6,142 bases of DNA from GW2011-AR18 sp038046085 (GTDB lineage: Archaea; Nanobdellota; Nanobdellia; SCGC-AAA011-G17; GW2011-AR18). Numbering within the stretch: position 1 is the first letter of the stretch; every line of letters begins with the position of its first letter. The notes under the pieces were generated by a model. That model searched no databases, had not been told where the DNA came from, and saw only the letters and a list, made by a program, of their open reading frames with translations. The stretch spans positions 1 through 6,142 of the forward strand of contig JBBSWW010000017.1 of assembly GCA_038046085.1 (NCBI GenBank), in the 5' to 3' direction. A program made the translations under genes and the position numbers. Positions 5,952 to 6,142 of the stretch are shown in pieces.

Positions 5952-5964
5952 TTTTTATTATTTA
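5952..5964 (+). terminator. T-rich archaeal terminator candidate
   Basis: Immediately after the stop of the paralogue pair, TTTTT is followed by ATTATTTA. Archaeal polymerase terminates at oligo-T stretches without needing a hairpin, and no hairpin is visible here. The next gene has its own promoter just after it. Confidence 0.4.
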
Positions 5965-5970
5965 CAAGTT

Positions 5971-6006
5971 ACAAAAATTTAAATAATCTCTCATCAAGAA
6001 GGATAT
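5971..6006 (+). promoter_or_regulatory. promoter of the helix-turn-helix gene
   Basis: ACAAAAA (5971-5977) followed by TTTAAATA (5978-5985) is close to the archaeal BRE-TATA consensus, centred about 25.5 bp before ATG 6007. A GAAGG at 5998-6002 is 4 nt before the ATG, so a short-leader start with a Shine-Dalgarno is also possible if transcription begins further upstream. Confidence 0.6.
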
Positions 6007-6142
6007 ATGATTAGTGAAAAGCAAAAACAAATCCTAATGATATTGTTAGGAAACAGGGAAGGATATAAGCTAGGAGAGATAGCAAGAATACTGAACATAG
6101 AAACTTCTGAGATACATGAAACATTAAACTTATTAGAGAAAG
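6007..6142 (+). CDS. helix-turn-helix (winged-helix-like) protein, partial, cut by window end
   Basis: Forty-five residues are visible, beginning MISEKQKQIL, and the frame is open to the window edge, so the C-terminus is missing. After a first helix (about 3-15), the segment YKLGEIARILNI followed by ETSEIHETLNLLEK (about 20-45) has the spacing of a helix-turn-helix: a helix with Ala in the middle, a turn, then a recognition-type helix. This resembles the DNA-binding part of winged-helix transcription regulators. The family cannot be named from this fragment. It has its own promoter after a T-rich tract, so it is probably a separate unit. Whether it regulates the neighbouring genes cannot be seen. 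Confidence 0.7.
   Translation, partial: MISEKQKQILMILLGNREGYKLGEIARILNIETSEIHETLNLLEK

Noticed and set aside
1..6142. CRISPR array, insertion sequence, tRNA or rRNA
   Set aside because: No spaced direct repeats, transposase motifs, terminal inverted repeats or tRNA/rRNA signature segments were seen by eye on either strand.

Overview
This looks like a compact, AT-rich archaeal genome segment, most likely from a DPANN-type lineage, although the exact taxon cannot be fixed from sequence alone. Four genes with no gene reading into them (starts at 4618 on the minus strand; 4720, 5063 and 6007 on the plus strand) have an A/T-only TATA-like octamer centred about 25-27 bp before the start codon. That is the spacing expected for archaeal leaderless transcripts. 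Genes inside operons are instead preceded by Shine-Dalgarno motifs (GGAGG, GGAG). Genes are packed with overlaps of 4 or 11 nt.

The left two thirds (555-4618) is one minus-strand operon for iron-sulfur cluster assembly, read in the order sufC - sufB - sufS - sufU - DUF59 (sufT-like). Catalytic and ligand residues are intact in all five proteins. SufS takes sulfur from cysteine, SufU probably relays it, SufB with the SufC ATPase forms the assembly scaffold, and the DUF59 protein probably acts in maturation or transfer. No sufD or sufE is present, and both ends of the operon are visible, so the scaffold encoded here would be SufB-SufC only. The SufU has the Lys-Cys signature of SufU but lacks the insertion that normally separates SufU from IscU. 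The operon resembles the Gram-positive/Thermotoga type and may have been acquired from bacteria.

At the far left (43-558, plus strand) an unrecognised protein converges on the suf operon, with a 4-nt tail-to-tail overlap. To the right of a roughly 100-bp divergent promoter region (4619-4719) lie a small two-helix membrane protein (4720-5001), then two overlapping genes (5063-5485 and 5475-5951). The latter encode unrecognised proteins that appear to be diverged paralogues of each other. The window ends inside a helix-turn-helix protein (6007 onward). No RNA gene, insertion sequence, CRISPR array or long repeat was seen, and no stretch above 300 bases lacks a gene.
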